Positions 23,651 to 35,393 are shown, counted from the stretch's first letter. The stretch is DNA of 64,000 nt from Raphanus sativus (GCF_000801105.2 NC_079511.1:25482638-25546637); one strand, 5' to 3'. Translations and numbers: made by a program. Notes: generated by a model not told the origin, from the letters alone.

Positions 23651-23998
23651 TCTTAATAAGTGTATGATCCTAATTATTGTATGTTTAATATTTGTTTTTT
23701 CAATAATCATAATTTTATTTTTCATAATTTTTATAATATTATTTTATTCCAATGAATTGCAAAAAAAAAAAATATATTCATAAGAACCTTATTTTGGGTT
23801 TCACCAATGAACATACAAATACTTGAAACTCCTTAACTTTTGATAATTAATTAAAATTAATTAAATTAATTCTAGAAAATTGCTTAGAATCTCATTAAAG
23901 AGGTTCAGCAATAGAGTTGCTCTTAATGATCGTTGTCTACCCACTTGTTTCGTTCTGTCATCTGTACGGCGTCACGTGGTAGTGCGATATGCTGTATC

Positions 23999-24778
23999 CA
24001 GGCCCGGCCCTGTACTAAAGCTGGTAAAGCAATAGCTTTAGGCGCCACAGATAACATATACTTACAGGGCGCCAAATGTACGTAGAGTCACTTTGCCTTG
24101 GTGATTTGGCTGCTTTTGCTTTGTAGTAAGGTGATGAGTTCGACCCCTCCTCCCTTTAATATTTTTTTGTTTTTCTTTTGGAAATTAGTAATAAAGATTT
24201 GGCCTCAACGATTTGGTTTCCTTTTCTAAACAAATTTAATTATTTTATTACAAAACTACATAGATGATATTTTATTAATAAATTGTTTATCTAGGTAAAT
24301 TTTAATTATTCTAAAATAAAGTATTTTCTATTGGTTCTCCACTTCTTCCAGTCTCCAATGTATCACTTTTCTCTATTCCTTTGGTTTTGGTGTAATAAAG
24401 TATCATAAATTATGCTCTGATATTCTGTGAGACATTTCTCAAATGAAAATGGTGTTAATGTTAGGGTGATTTTATCATATGTATTGCTATAATATATAAT
24501 TTATGTTTATTCATTTATAAAAAAATACTACTTAAATATAACTAAGAATCAATCAAATGGTCAATGGATAAAAACAAGCTGACTAAAACATGATTATTTA
24601 AAAATTTATCAATGATCCTGCAAGATTTTTTCATGTCTTATATTTTATTTTTGGAAACTAATTAAGTTTTAATGATATGTATGTTGATTATATATTAAAA
24701 TACAGTAAAAATAATTATAATAATGAGGCATATTTTTTGGATGTGTTTTAGGCGCCAAATCGATCCGGACCGGCACTG
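23999..24778. mobile_element. Non-autonomous hAT-like element, 780 bp
   Basis: Flanked by a perfect 8-bp duplication GCTGTATC (23991-23998 and 24779-24786), the hAT size. Its ends are short imperfect inverted repeats (CAGGCCCGGCCC against CAGTGCCGGTCC) next to matching TAGGCGCCA and GGCGCCAAAT subterminal blocks. The inside is AT-rich with no gene. Confidence 0.75.
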
Positions 24779-24786
24779 GCTGTATC

Positions 24787-24978
24787 TCGAAACTATTTGT
24801 TTTATCTGATTTTCAACACCCATGCAACGTATCAGAGAAGTCATATATATCATTCATACAAGTGAAATTGTTTTTTTTTTAACAAAAATCACATGGATAT
24901 TTGATCCCCTTGCTATAACATTGCCTCCGCCACTGAATGGGTCGATAGGATGTTAAAAACCAAGAAAAACGGGTCAAT
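24787..24978. other. Short spacer with a possible hAT end
   Basis: Contains CCGCCACTG at about 24930, which resembles the reverse complement of the terminus at 6275. No matching partner end or duplication was found here. Confidence 0.3.
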
Positions 24979-24987
24979 ACTCAATAT

Positions 24988-25527
24988 TAGGCTGCGTTGC
25001 GGGTTAAAAACCCCCGCACGACCCGCAACCCGCGGATTTCATTTTTTTTTCTTCAAAATCTTCGACCCGCAAGACCCGCGAACAAAGATAATTGCATCAG
25101 CACCCGCTCCGCTAATTTTGCGGACAATTCGCGGGATCCGCAGGTTATATATATTTTTAAAAAGTAATTATTTAATTTATTTTTTTCTAAATTTATATAT
25201 AAATAATATATATAAATAATATATTTTTTAATATATTTTTAAAAATTTTAATTATTATTTTTTAAAAAATCTTATTTTTAAAAAATATTTATCTTTTTAA
25301 CAAAAAAAAACATTTAAAAAAAATAAAAAAAATAAAAAAATAATAAATTGCGGGTTGGCGGGTACCCGCAATTCAAAATCCACCAACCCGCATCCGCCCC
25401 GCAAAAAATATTCATAACCCGCATCTGCACCCACGAATAGATTTTTGAAATTTCTCCGACCCGCATTCGCCTCGCGGCGGATCAAACGAGGCGGGACCCG
25501 CGGGCTGTTACTCAAATTCCCAGGCCT
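24988..25527. mobile_element. MITE rich in ACCCGC words, hAT-like, 540 bp
   Basis: Bracketed by ACTCAATAT (24979-24987 and 25528-25536). The termini TAGGCTGCG and, read inward from the right, AGGCCTGGG are partly inverted. The arms are full of ACCCGC/GCGGGT words in opposite orientation around an AT-rich centre, so the element could fold back on itself. No protein is encoded; the open frames across it are compositional. Confidence 0.65.
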
Positions 25528-27154
25528 ACTCAATATAGAGCATGCAAGTGTGGAGACCAATGCGTAAAGTTAGTGATGTTGTCGTAGAAACTTATTTACA
25601 TTATCTCTCCCTTGCGCATGAAGTAAACATAAAACGTCACAGCTTATGTCACTGAAACGTCTTGCGCATGAAGTAAACTATAATATATTTAAGAATTCGA
25701 TGCCATATACAAATTTATACAATAAATGATTTTACATATTGTTTCAATATGCTCAACTCAGGCCAAGACATCCAAGAACATGTTATTTATTTTATTGATA
25801 TGATGCAAAATAGCACTCATATGGGTTGTGTTTATTTCTTTCTGGGTTCATACATATATATATGTATACTAGGGTCGGCTCGCTCTACGGACGAGATGAG
25901 AACTAACAAATAATTTTTGTAACTAGAGTAAATATTTTATATAAATAGTTATTATTTAAAATAGAAATTATGTACATGTTATTGTATTTGAAGACTAAAT
26001 AAACTATGTTATCTAAAAAAATTATAAATTTTAAAATAAATATTACTTCTTATTTTTTAAATATGATTATTGTTAAAAGGTTTAATATGATTTTTATTTT
26101 TGTTAAATAAATTCACATATTTTTTCTTTAATATTATATACTTAAGTGGAGTATCTCATGTTTTTACTAAATTTAGTTTTTACAATAGATTATCGTTAAA
26201 ATTTTGTTTCAGTTAAAATGTATAATTAGTTATAAAATTATTTATTTAATAAATTTAATATTTATTTATGTTGGTCGGAGTTTGAGTAAACATGAGAAAT
26301 AATATCTTAATGGATTTACTTTTTTTTTGTTCTTAAAAATTTGCTATTTATTCTTGAAGTAACATAATAAAAACAAAAAAAAATATAAAACGCAGAAACT
26401 ATATATGTCAAAATAATAAAAATAAACTAAACTTAAAAGAGCATTTTCAAAACATTTCCTTAAGCATGTCAAAATATTCAGAATAGTATTTATCAAAATC
26501 TTTGTATCATTGAATAGCAGTTTTAATTGTAAAGTTTTAAACAATCCATTTTAATCAAGAAGCATCAAAAAAGTTAAACTTTAATATGTAAAAGCATAAC
26601 AAAAATTTAAAAAAAAAACATATAGTGTCTGAATTTTTAAGAAGTTCAAAATTTATCTACGGGTTGACATAAGTTATGGTAATATTTTAGTCATATTAGA
26701 TTTAACGGTTAACATAAAGTATGTCTCTTTCTTATGCTTAGTTAATAAATGTTTTCTTCAAATAGTTTTTGCACACACTGTTTCTAATGTCAAGACTGAA
26801 GCAAAAACTAAGAAGCACACAAAAGGTACTCAAGAAATCAAAGCAATAACATTACGCTAACAACCCAAGGCCAGCTTCAACTTAGTTCAGAGAATATGAA
26901 TATTACACATTTATACAAAAATAGAGGCTTTGAGCTTCGGAATTTCTACTATTACACCTCTATCCACATTTCTTCGTATAAAGATTACATCATGTTTGAG
27001 CAAAACACCGCTAGTTTTCCGTACTCACATCAGGAAGCGGAGAATCATGAGCCAATGACTGCAGAGGAGAGAAACAACATCAATGGAGTTCAATTAACAT
27101 AAGGCCTCAGATTTTTATTCTACTTATTCTGACAATATCTGTAAAGTTAGTAGC

Positions 27155-28816
27155 TCAGAAAATGCGAGATAACCATTGTTTTGGAAAATTAATAAATAAT
27201 AAATACCCTTCCAGTTTGACCGTAGCCATAACGCGATTTTTATCTTCCGGAGGTTCAGTCACCGTAGTCTTAACCGCAGTGATCTCACCAATGATGTCTG
27301 CGGAGAAACGTAGATCGCCGAGATTAGTACATGATGTATACGAATACACAACCGAAAATGTACTCAAAAATACTTTACCCGGAAACTGTGTGTTCGTGTT
27401 AGCCAGTCCGACCAGCTCGGTTTGATTACGGAACCGAAAGCCTTCCTGAGGTAAGGGTGAAACCGGTTCAATCAGTTTTTCAAATGATGTGGTGTCAGTG
27501 AACCGGATCAGGAATGAGGAGACGGAGAGGCGGACGTTCTGAGCACGCTTCGCAACGTCGAAACCGGATATGGAGTACATGGTCCCGGCGGCGAGTCTAC
27601 GACGGAATGTTGGAAGGTTGCCCCTTTTTAAGAGAAATCTTTTGTTGAAGAGCTCGCCGTCTGATTCAAGCATTAGACAAATCTTGTCATCTAGTCTTTG
27701 TATTACAATGAGAAGCTTCTGCGTGGTCTCTGTCAGTTCTTGATCATCCAAGTTGGTAGCAGCGAGGGTCTAGAAGGAAAAGAGAAAGCAACACCTTTAT
27801 AAGCAATATCCATCACAAATCTGTATTCTCTTATCTGGTAAGAGAACAGGACTCTAGATCTTGTAAGGAGATGAACAAACCTGAGCAGGACGGCCTTTGC
27901 TTCGTCTTTGAAGAGCAAGCCTAATCTGGTTAAAGAGATCCCCAACAACTTCTTTTCGATTTTGAAGCTCTATCAACTCTTCTCGGTGACCACGACTACA
28001 AATTAGAGCTGTACACTGCAAAGAAAAAGAACACGCCAGATTCCTCTGCTACTCCAAGTTCTATCAACTATCTACTATAGTTAGTTAAGAACATAATATA
28101 TCCAAACCTCTTCTTCCAGTTCACGGCAAATCAGTGCAGTTCGCCACCTGAGATGGACTTTAGAGCCGCTAACATCAGTGTAGATGTGGTCATCAACATA
28201 CAAAATCTCATCTCCACGAACATTGGGTGAAATCTCTACCATCTGAGTACAAACCTCCTGTGGAAGACCAACATTGAAGTAAAGGCAAAAAAAAATTAGC
28301 TTTCTCCATAGAACTATTATCAAACAATGAGAAAGCACCTGTTTCAACCTTAAAACATGGACGCATCAAACCCTCTCCCGTCACAACCTCGTATAAAGGA
28401 TGTGACATCTGGATGAACTCTGGTTTCCTCGCAGATACTATCACCTATGTGGAAACATAAGTTCAAAATAAATAAAAAAAAAATATTTTTCAAACTGCTC
28501 TCTGTTAATAAAACTGCTTTATGATTAAAATGCAGAAACAAAAATGCTCACCATGTCAAAAAGATCTCGCCAGTCCATGACATTGGGAAGGAATTTATTA
28601 AACGAATGCTTCATCATTTTGTCTGTGTAGTGATAATCTGAGTTTGTGATAAGCAAGAGCCTTTTACCAGCCTGTAAGCGAACAGTTCGACATTAACAAA
28701 TGAACCCATCATAATGAGACACTTTTCCAAAACATTACCTCCTTTTGATCCAAAAGAGCTAAAGGTAATTCTGGGACTGGATCGACAAATAGTTTCGGCT
28801 TAGACATTATCTCACT
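27155..28816 (-). pseudogene. Chimera: HAD-type 5'-nucleotidase exons fused to a DUF223/RPA-like OB-fold
   Basis: Exons read on the minus strand: 28816-28739, 28671-28552, 28444-28339, 28257-28108, 28015-27881 and 27769 onward. The first five and the start of the sixth match the middle and C-terminal part of the plant HAD subfamily IG (IMP/GMP-type) 5'-nucleotidase, e.g. LLLITNSDYHYTDKMM, MSHPLYEVVTGEGLMRPCF and LALQRRSKGRPAQ. After DGELFNKR near 27640 the frame runs without a break into a DUF223 OB-fold resembling RPA70 (MYSISGFDVAKRAQN, LVGLANTNTQFPG, DIIGEITAVK), ending at 27155. The nucleotidase N-terminus with the catalytic DMDYT motif is absent, and the fourth exon has a frameshifting deletion. 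It cannot be a working nucleotidase; the OB-fold half is open. Confidence 0.75.
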
Positions 28817-28989
28817 CTGCAAGAGAAAAGGACCTGGGAAACCTGATTTGTATAAGAGATTTAATTTCAGAATGGACAAATCTTTGCAGATCAAGCCGAA
28901 GTATAACACTACGAACATGAGTCAAGAAGTATGATAAAGCGATGTATCAATAGCTCGTACCGTTTCGATTGATTAGAGCGCAAGGCAAA

Positions 28990-29262
28990 ACGTCGGGATT
29001 GAAGATTTACACAGATATGATTCACGTCAATTGAACAACTTGAAACTCCATATATAGTTGGTATCTCGAATCTCCATTGTTGCTATCAGATAACGGAGAA
29101 GAACACTGTTGGTTTCAGAAATAGAAGAAGAAGAAGATGAACCCCAAAAATTGTAAACATCGGGATTAAAGATTCAAACAGCTACGCGTTACGTTGAATA
29201 AACGTCTCGAAATTCCATTGTTAGTATCTCAGATCTCCATAGTTGGTTTCAGAGAGGGCATA
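28990..29262. repeat. Diverged tandem duplication, two units
   Basis: Two blocks (about 28990-29131 and 29158-29262) share CGGGATT-AAGATT, GAAA-TCCAT, GTTNGTATCTC and CCAT-GTTGGTTTCAGA in the same order. They lie upstream of the chimera inside the probable Helitron and may be its 5' leader. Confidence 0.5.
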
Positions 29263-29509
29263 AGCTAAGGCGTCGCAGATTCGCCATAGAAGGAAAAAGA
29301 GAAACGAACTCCAATTTCTGGCATCATTAGATTTTAGGGTTTCCGGGCCGTATACGCTAACGATAAAAGCCCAAATAATTTCTGAATAAATGAAGTGTTG
29401 CGTTTTATAGCAACCGGACACGTGTCACATTTACAGAGTGTGAGTTAATGACGTGGCATCCTATGTGGATAGCCTAGGAGTGATTGAAAGTCTATTTTAT
29501 ATAAGTAGA

Positions 29510-29791
29510 TATACGTGTGGGTGTGCGCCTTCTGTTGTTATGACGGATCAGTTTGCTCTTGAATTATATGTGTATAATAATTATTTTAAACATTAGCTAT
29601 AGCTAGTACGATAAATAATTAATTCTCGTTAATTTGGGATTTAAAATTGCATTTGAACTTATGTTTAGTTCTAAACAAAGTTTTCAATCAATCCGTAAAG
29701 GTTAAATGCTTTTAGTCCGGAAAAATACGTTAAATGCGTTTAGTTTGATAAGCAATTTATACTGATATACATAATTACTGTAGAAAAGGTA
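29510..29791. other. AT-rich spacer between Helitron and SINE
   Basis: AT-rich, with no recognisable gene or repeat border. Confidence 0.4.
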
Positions 29792-29801
29792 TCCATTATA
29801 T

Positions 29802-30050
29802 TATATATATATATAATATATATATATATATTTTTTTTTTTTTTGATAATCGAGGGTTCTCCGCTTCGCGGGTTATTCCCTGGGTCCGGTCAGGCAGCGG
29901 CCCACTTCACCCGGAAGGGCATTAGTATGGGCCGATGCCTAATACCACTAATAGTGACATAGAAGAGGCAGTTCGCCTCCGGCTGGCGTCAAACCCGGAA
30001 GCATGACAATTGGCCTCCAAGACTTTAACCAGTAGAGCTGCCTTATCCCG
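29802..30050 (-). mobile_element. tRNA-derived SINE
   Basis: Read on the minus strand from 30050: GGCAGCTCTACTGGTTAAAG resembles a tRNA A box and CCGGGTTTGACGCC a B box. A body of about 150 bases and a poly-A tail follow (the T run at about 29830-29843). TCCATTATAT flanks both sides (29792-29801 and 30051-30060) as a target-site duplication. An AT microsatellite lies between the tail and the left copy. Confidence 0.7.
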
Positions 30051-30060
30051 TCCATTATAT

Positions 30061-30777
30061 AATTACTGCACAAAGATTAAGAAATTTAGTTACTTCTAAA
30101 AACTACTATTAACTATATAAATCATTCGATCAATTATAAAAAAAAAAAAAAAATCTAATTGGTTGAATAATTTTCAATAAAGTTAAAAGTAACTTGAAAT
30201 ACACATAAACATCTTATATTTTAAAATAATACTAATTTTCTAAAATATCATATAATTTGAAACTTTGAAACGGAGGGAGTAGTATTAAAGTATAAAGACA
30301 AACTCTGCACTCTCTTGCCAAAGAAAATCTGCACTCTCTGGTCAATAATGTTGTTTATACAAAGAAGAAAACCAGGTATATCTTTAAACAATAAAGAAGA
30401 AGACATGTTCATGCTCTCTACGTGGGCTTTCTAAAATTTGCTTCCTGTTTCCAAGGTATCTGACTATTAATTAAGTTGGATACTGAAACAAAACATAAGA
30501 GTCTGATGTGTGGTCCACTTGAGTTCTATGTCAAAGTGTCGTGATAGGCCATATCCCCTTTACCAAAACTGTACATGCTAACAAACCCCATTAAAAATGC
30601 TATTGCATCAATCATTCAGACAACGAAAATATTATTTTATATAAAATGTCACATGTCACATGCAAGGTCACTGACCCCAAAACTAAAATGTATATGTATA
30701 TATATATATATTAGTTTCTCAATATGTCTCTCTATACATAATCTCTCCATCCTCCTTCTTCTTCTCTCACTAACCAA
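30061..30777 (+). other. Upstream region of the small basic-protein gene
   Basis: Intergenic sequence with an (AT)n run near 30695 and a CT-rich leader (about 30720-30770) just before the next start codon. No other feature is seen. Confidence 0.4.
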
Positions 30778-31155
30778 ATGGATCCTCGCATCGCTGCGAC
30801 CTCCATGTTCCGGTGGTCTCGTAATCGCCGGAAGATTCATATCCGCCGTAGAAAGTCACAGGTAGTGCGTCTTGGCGGGAATAACAACGTGGTGCGACGT
30901 GGCGGATTCTCGTTGAAGAAGATGGTCAGGAAGATGAAGCTGAGATGGTTGAGACTACACTACGTAAGACTGGTGAAGAAGATCAACGGGTTTTATCGTA
31001 ATTTGGTGAAAGAGTTCTTAGACGCAGGAGCTGAGCTTGAAGCGATTCAGAAGCGAATGGCGGTCGAACCGGCTTCGTTTGCGGTTCCGGGTTTTGGTTT
31101 ATCTTTCGCCTCTATGTCAGTTCATGACCGAGCACCACGTCAGTTTACTGGATAG
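30778..31155 (+). CDS. Small basic hypothetical protein, conserved by gene order
   Basis: A single-exon frame of 125 residues from ATG 30778 to the TAG at 31153-31155. The N-terminal half is very basic (WSRNRRKIHIRRRKSQ, LKKMVRKMKLRWLRLHYVRL), followed by KKINGFYRNLVKEFLDAGAE and a neutral, Phe/Ser-rich tail. I recognise no domain, signal peptide or membrane segment. It sits between the DUF1677 gene and RSH3, where Arabidopsis has the uncharacterised At1g54120. A CT-rich leader and an AT-rich 3' UTR support a real gene. Confidence 0.7.
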   Translation: MDPRIAATSMFRWSRNRRKIHIRRRKSQVVRLGGNNNVVRRGGFSLKKMVRKMKLRWLRLHYVRLVKKINGFYRNLVKEFLDAGAELEAIQKRMAVEPASFAVPGFGLSFASMSVHDRAPRQFTG

Positions 31156-31703
31156 TAATATTAATGATCATATTCATATTAATTTTCATAAACTTTTATT
31201 ACCTTTATTGTTGTTGTAATTGTATCTTATAAACTAATTTTTAATCATTTTGTGATTTCGTATTTCCTGGAATCATGAGACCGCTGTGATTTGACATTGG
31301 TATTAGTAGCATATATGGGTTATAAACTGAACAAAGCATAAATACGTTGGTCCGGGGGTTCAAATCTTATAAGAAAACTAAGTTGTTACTGTTTAGTTAT
31401 ACAAAATTTCAGACGAATTTGGAACTGTATCTTAGATCTCATTAGAAAATTAGAAATTGGACTTATCGTTGTTACTGTCCTTTTTTGAGAAATTTGTTGG
31501 AATTCGGTTCACATGCTTATGTATTTCAGAATGATATTGTTAATATTTAAAGCAAAGCTATAACATTTTTAGTTGAACAAAAATAATGATTAAGTGAGAG
31601 TTACGAAAGATATTTTCTACTTTCTAGTATTAATATTTTGATAAAACAAGAGACTAACAAAAAAAAAACAATTTACAAACATATGTATATGTTATAACTT
31701 ATA
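31156..31703. other. 3' flank of the small basic-protein gene
   Basis: AT-rich 3' UTR and spacer, no additional gene seen. It ends at the 3' terminus of the next Helitron. Confidence 0.4.
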
Positions 31704-32935
31704 CTAGATTTTGATCCGCGCTTTGATTTATTTTCCTTTATTTTTTTAACTTGACAAATATTTAGTAAATGTCATATTTTTGTATATTTGTTTTTTTATA
31801 AAAGACTTAAGCTTTTTTATTTTTCTTTATCGTGTTTCATTTTAAAAGAGTATAGGCCAGAGCACAATATCTGGATCCGAAGAACCAACCCGAAACCGAC
31901 CCGAAAATCAGGATCCCGAACCCAATCAGACCCGGGATAAATATCCGAATGAGTTCTAAATTGCTATATCCGAAGAACCGGTCTCGAATCCGACCCGAAC
32001 CGAGAACCAAATGAGTACCCGAAGATATCCGAAATATATCTAAAAATATATGTTATAATTATATTTATAATTATTTAAATTTTTTAATTGATATTATAAG
32101 TTAACTATAGTTGTTATTTTCGATACTTTTGAGTATTTTTGGATAAAAGTTTACCCAAAAAACTGTATAAAATGTATATTTTTGGTTACTTTTGAATAAT
32201 TTGGATACAAAAATTTGAACCGAATCAGATACTTTGGTTATTTTGAGTACAAATAACCGAACCCGTTAGATACTTTGGTTATTTGGTTATTTTGCAGGTT
32301 CTTATGTATGAGAACCGAACCCACTCGGATCCGGAAAGACCCGACTCGAACCTGACCCAAAATTTTATAATACCCGAATGTGGTTTAATTTCAAAACCCG
32401 AAAACTCGATATCCGAAAGAACCGATCCGTATCCGAATGGGTATCCGAACGTCCAGGTCTAATGAGTATTTATATTTAGAAAATTAAACTTTATTTTTAA
32501 TGAATTAAGTTGGTATAATTCTGATATATTAATTTTATTATGTGGTTAATTTTTTAATAAAAAATTATATACTTTTAATAAAAATTTATACTTTTCAATG
32601 AAAAAATTCAATTTTTTTATGAATGCTTAAATTATATTAAAAAGAAAAACCATAATAATTAAGTTATTAATTTTTGTTCACTACACAAAATATTAATAAT
32701 GGTTGAAAATAAATTATTTGAATTTGGAAAAAAAATAAGAATTGGATCTGATTTCTTAATCGGCCCAAATGGTCCAAGAGAGATGATGTGGGCAGTGGGC
32801 TGGATCCGAAAAATGATCTAATAAAAATATGTTATTAATATTAATTAATTGCCCTTAATGAAATAAGCAATGTTAGTTAAATAAAGGATATGTTTAGGTA
32901 AAAAGCACAATAAAATCCTGCTTTAATAGTATAGA
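31704..32935 (-). mobile_element. Non-autonomous Helitron, 1.23 kb
   Basis: On the minus strand it starts at 32935 (TCTATACTATTAAAGCAGG, preceded by A) and ends at 31704 (GCGCGGATCAAAATCTAG, followed by T). The interior has many CCGAA, ACCCG and GGTTATTT words and no gene. It is of the same family as 44260-45253, which lies in the opposite orientation. The 3' hairpin is weak. Confidence 0.65.
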
Positions 32936-33490
32936 TATCTATACACAATCTTTCAAATGTGTGTGCGCGTATATAGTAACGTGATTAGGAGATATCTTGT
33001 CAAGGGATTGAGTTAAGGTGCGTACCTTGCTGGAAATGCAATTTGGCATTGAGCTGAATAAAATACTAGTACTAACTATCATTATTATTCAGATCTTTAT
33101 CGATACTGTACACCCATTACATGACAAACTCGTTGGTTCCCTATATAATTTAGAAATATTTAATCAGATTTTGGACGATTACTTTATAGAATCTCTATGC
33201 TTAAGCAACCAACTTGGATGATTAGTTATTAGTTTTCCAGTTATATATATTGTCACCGACTAAATTATCAGTTGTCAAAAAGTTTTGTTTTAGATTTTAC
33301 TAATCATTCCTTTTAACAGTAATTTACAAAGTTAAAGTTTCCATACATAACACAAACTTTCTGGGAGCAGAAACAAATCAATTTAAAATAAAATACATTG
33401 AACAGTTATCTCTTATTTGTGTGTTTCTAATAAATAAATAATGCTCGTTGGATTTTTTTCTGTTTGGATATATATCATGTGTCAAATAGT
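32936..33490. other. AT-rich spacer
   Basis: No gene or clear element border seen; one short open frame (33018-33221) has no recognisable domain. Confidence 0.4.
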
Positions 33491-33504
33491 AAAAAGAAAA
33501 AGAA

Positions 33505-33689
33505 TCGCTAAGCTAACAACTAATATTAACCACATGGCGGTAGGGCTAATAGTCTCGAGGGAATTACGATCCCAATACGGATCTGGGTTCGAAATCCCGT
33601 ACTAACATTAAATCGCAAGAATACGTAGAGTATTGTGAGTCTCGTGGGACTAATCTGTTGACCTCGATCACCGGATCTCCACAATTATC
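33505..33689 (+). mobile_element. tRNA-related SINE, 185 bp
   Basis: GGTAGGGCTAATAGTCTCGAGG resembles an A box, and CTGGGTTCGAAATCCCG holds a good B box about 40 bases later. The 14-bp AAAAAGAAAAAGAA on both sides (33491-33504 and 33690-33703) looks like a target-site duplication. The low complexity of that repeat lowers confidence. Confidence 0.6.
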
Positions 33690-33781
33690 AAAAAGAAAAA
33701 GAAAACTAATGTTGGTTGAGTTACTAATTGTTAGCTTCCACTTTTGAATTTAGCCAACAAAGACTGTAATCATAAAGTAAA

Positions 33782-34987
33782 CTAGACCTTGACCCGTGCG
33801 ACCGCACGGGTATTAAATTATTGTTTTAGTTTCTTTTTATTTGTAGTAAATAATGTATTAATACTTTTTGGTTGTATTATTTTAACAAAATCATGTTTTG
33901 TGTGTTAAACTATCTATTGTATGACTAATATTGGATATATTTAATTAGTGATTTATATACGATATAGAAAAAATGTATGATTTTTTAAATATGAAGAAAT
34001 AAAGAACTATGACTTAGTATGCAATAGAAAAAATGATAATTTGACATACATTTTTTTAAAATACAATGATTTTTAAAATTCTATAAAATTTATAAAATAT
34101 AAAAACGCTCAGTTCACAAAATTTGGCATTTATTCTTGAGTATTCTGCAAATCTTGTAATTAATAATTTATTTGGAAACAAAATATAGATAATTTATTAT
34201 TTAGTTAAATATAGATAGTTAGAGAAAATCATGGCTATAGTTTGAATGATAATTGTTCAAAATATATCTTTATATATATATTATTTATTATGAACTGTTT
34301 CGGAAGTAAAGAGAAAAAATTGATTTGGAAACATTTAGTACCATCTAATATTTAAACTGTTTGTCTACATTTTAATAGTTTATATATTTTATCTTTTAGT
34401 AATATTATATATTGATTATATATTTGGAAATATATTCTGTTTGGATTCATAATTAATTATTAATTTGGTTTGTTGATCTAGCCTAGCAAAAAAAGATTTT
34501 GAATAGGTGGTTCGAATTTTATATATAAAGAAATATAGATGTATATATCTCGGTTATATAACATTTGTAGAAATTTATATCCTTGCTATACCATATATGT
34601 AAGGTGATTGGACATTTGACGGTTAAAACTATATGTGTAATAGAAGTTGGAGTCAGGATAATAATTTATTGGACTGTTAAAAAATAAATGTATAATATAA
34701 GTGGGAATCGAAAGTATAATGTAGAATGCACATATATAACTTAGGACTCGGGAAACTACCTATTTGATTTGCAGTTTTTAGAATTTATTTTTAGTTCCAT
34801 TTTATTTTTGGAAACACATTAATCAAACTGAAAAAGACATGCATTAAAATAGGAAATTCAAATTAAAGTGAAAAAGACATGCATTAAAATAGGAAACTTA
34901 AATTAATTTTCCAATGGCATACCATTGTAAATAAATTGAAATACTAAGGGTTATTTTTAATGTGTACTTCTCTTTTAATAATATAGA
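33782..34987 (-). mobile_element. Non-autonomous Helitron, 1.2 kb, with clear 3' hairpin
   Basis: On the minus strand it begins at 34987 with TCTATATTATTAAAAGAGAA after A and ends at 33782 with CTAG before T. A perfect-looking hairpin, CCCGTGCGGTCGCACGGG, lies 11 bases before the end. No gene inside. This is the textbook structure of short Brassicaceae Helitrons. Confidence 0.8.
34829..34908. repeat. 40-bp tandem duplication inside a Helitron
   Basis: TGAAAAAGACATGCATTAAA followed by ATAGGAAA occurs twice, 40 bases apart (starting at 34829 and 34869). Confidence 0.8.
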
Positions 34988-35249
34988 TTAATATGTAGAC
35001 AGTAACAGTTCCAATAAATGAAATGTAATAATATATGTATTGTTGATATTGAGATCTTGTAATGAAAGTGCCTTGAAAAGACTATTTGATAAATCTTAGT
35101 TCTGTTATGGATCCTATAAAATTTGCTAGATTAATAATAGCTCAACATTTTAGTACTAAACAATGGGCCCTAACCGTATCATTTCATGATCAGTCTCTGA
35201 TCATACACCCATTAAAAGGTCCAGAAATGTTTCACCCGATTGTAAAAGA

Positions 35250-35393
35250 TGTAAAGATTGTATTGAGTTTGAGAATAATGTACAATGCTATAAGCCTTAT
35301 ATACAAGAGCCTTAGACATAAACTAATTACAACAGTTTCCTAAAACAGAGGAGTGTGAATATTAACTACAAGATCACAATCATATCTCTAATA
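35250..35393 (-). repeat. 3' LTR of the copia element
   Basis: 144 bp, starting TGTAAAGATTG and ending CTCTAATA on the plus strand. It is preceded by AAAGA (35245-35249), the target-site duplication. Just inside lies a polypurine tract (GAAGGGGCG on the minus strand). It differs from the other LTR at seven positions. Confidence 0.9.

Larger units (their letters stand above)
19285..23922 (+). mobile_element. PIF/Harbinger DNA transposon, apparently complete
   Basis: The 4638-bp element is flanked by the 3-bp duplication TTA (19282-19284 and 23923-23925), the size and sequence typical of PIF/Harbinger. Its ends are imperfect inverted repeats: GACCATCTCCATCGG at the left against GAGCAACTCTATTGC read inward from the right. 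It contains, all on the plus strand, a GRF-type zinc-finger gene, a Myb/SANT-like gene and a DDE transposase, each without internal stops. That makes it a candidate for a recently active, autonomous copy. Confidence 0.85.
25869..29509 (-). mobile_element. Probable Helitron carrying a captured chimeric gene
   Basis: On the minus strand it starts at 29509 with TCTACTTATATAAAATAGAC, preceded by A, and ends at 25869 with CTAG followed by T. Ten bases before the end (CCGACCCTAG) is a short stem, CTCG...CGAG. These are the Helitron hallmarks: 5' TC, 3' hairpin plus CTRR, insertion between A and T, no duplication. Inside lies a chimera of nucleotidase exons and an RPA-like OB-fold. No Rep/helicase is present, so the element is non-autonomous. 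The ends were matched by eye only. Confidence 0.6.

Noticed and set aside
24950..25560. Arg/Pro-rich open frames on both strands
   Set aside because: They lie within the ACCCGC-rich MITE and follow from its composition.
33575..33595. tRNA gene suggested by a good B box
   Set aside because: No cloverleaf could be drawn with matching acceptor arms; the A/B boxes and flanking repeat fit a SINE better.
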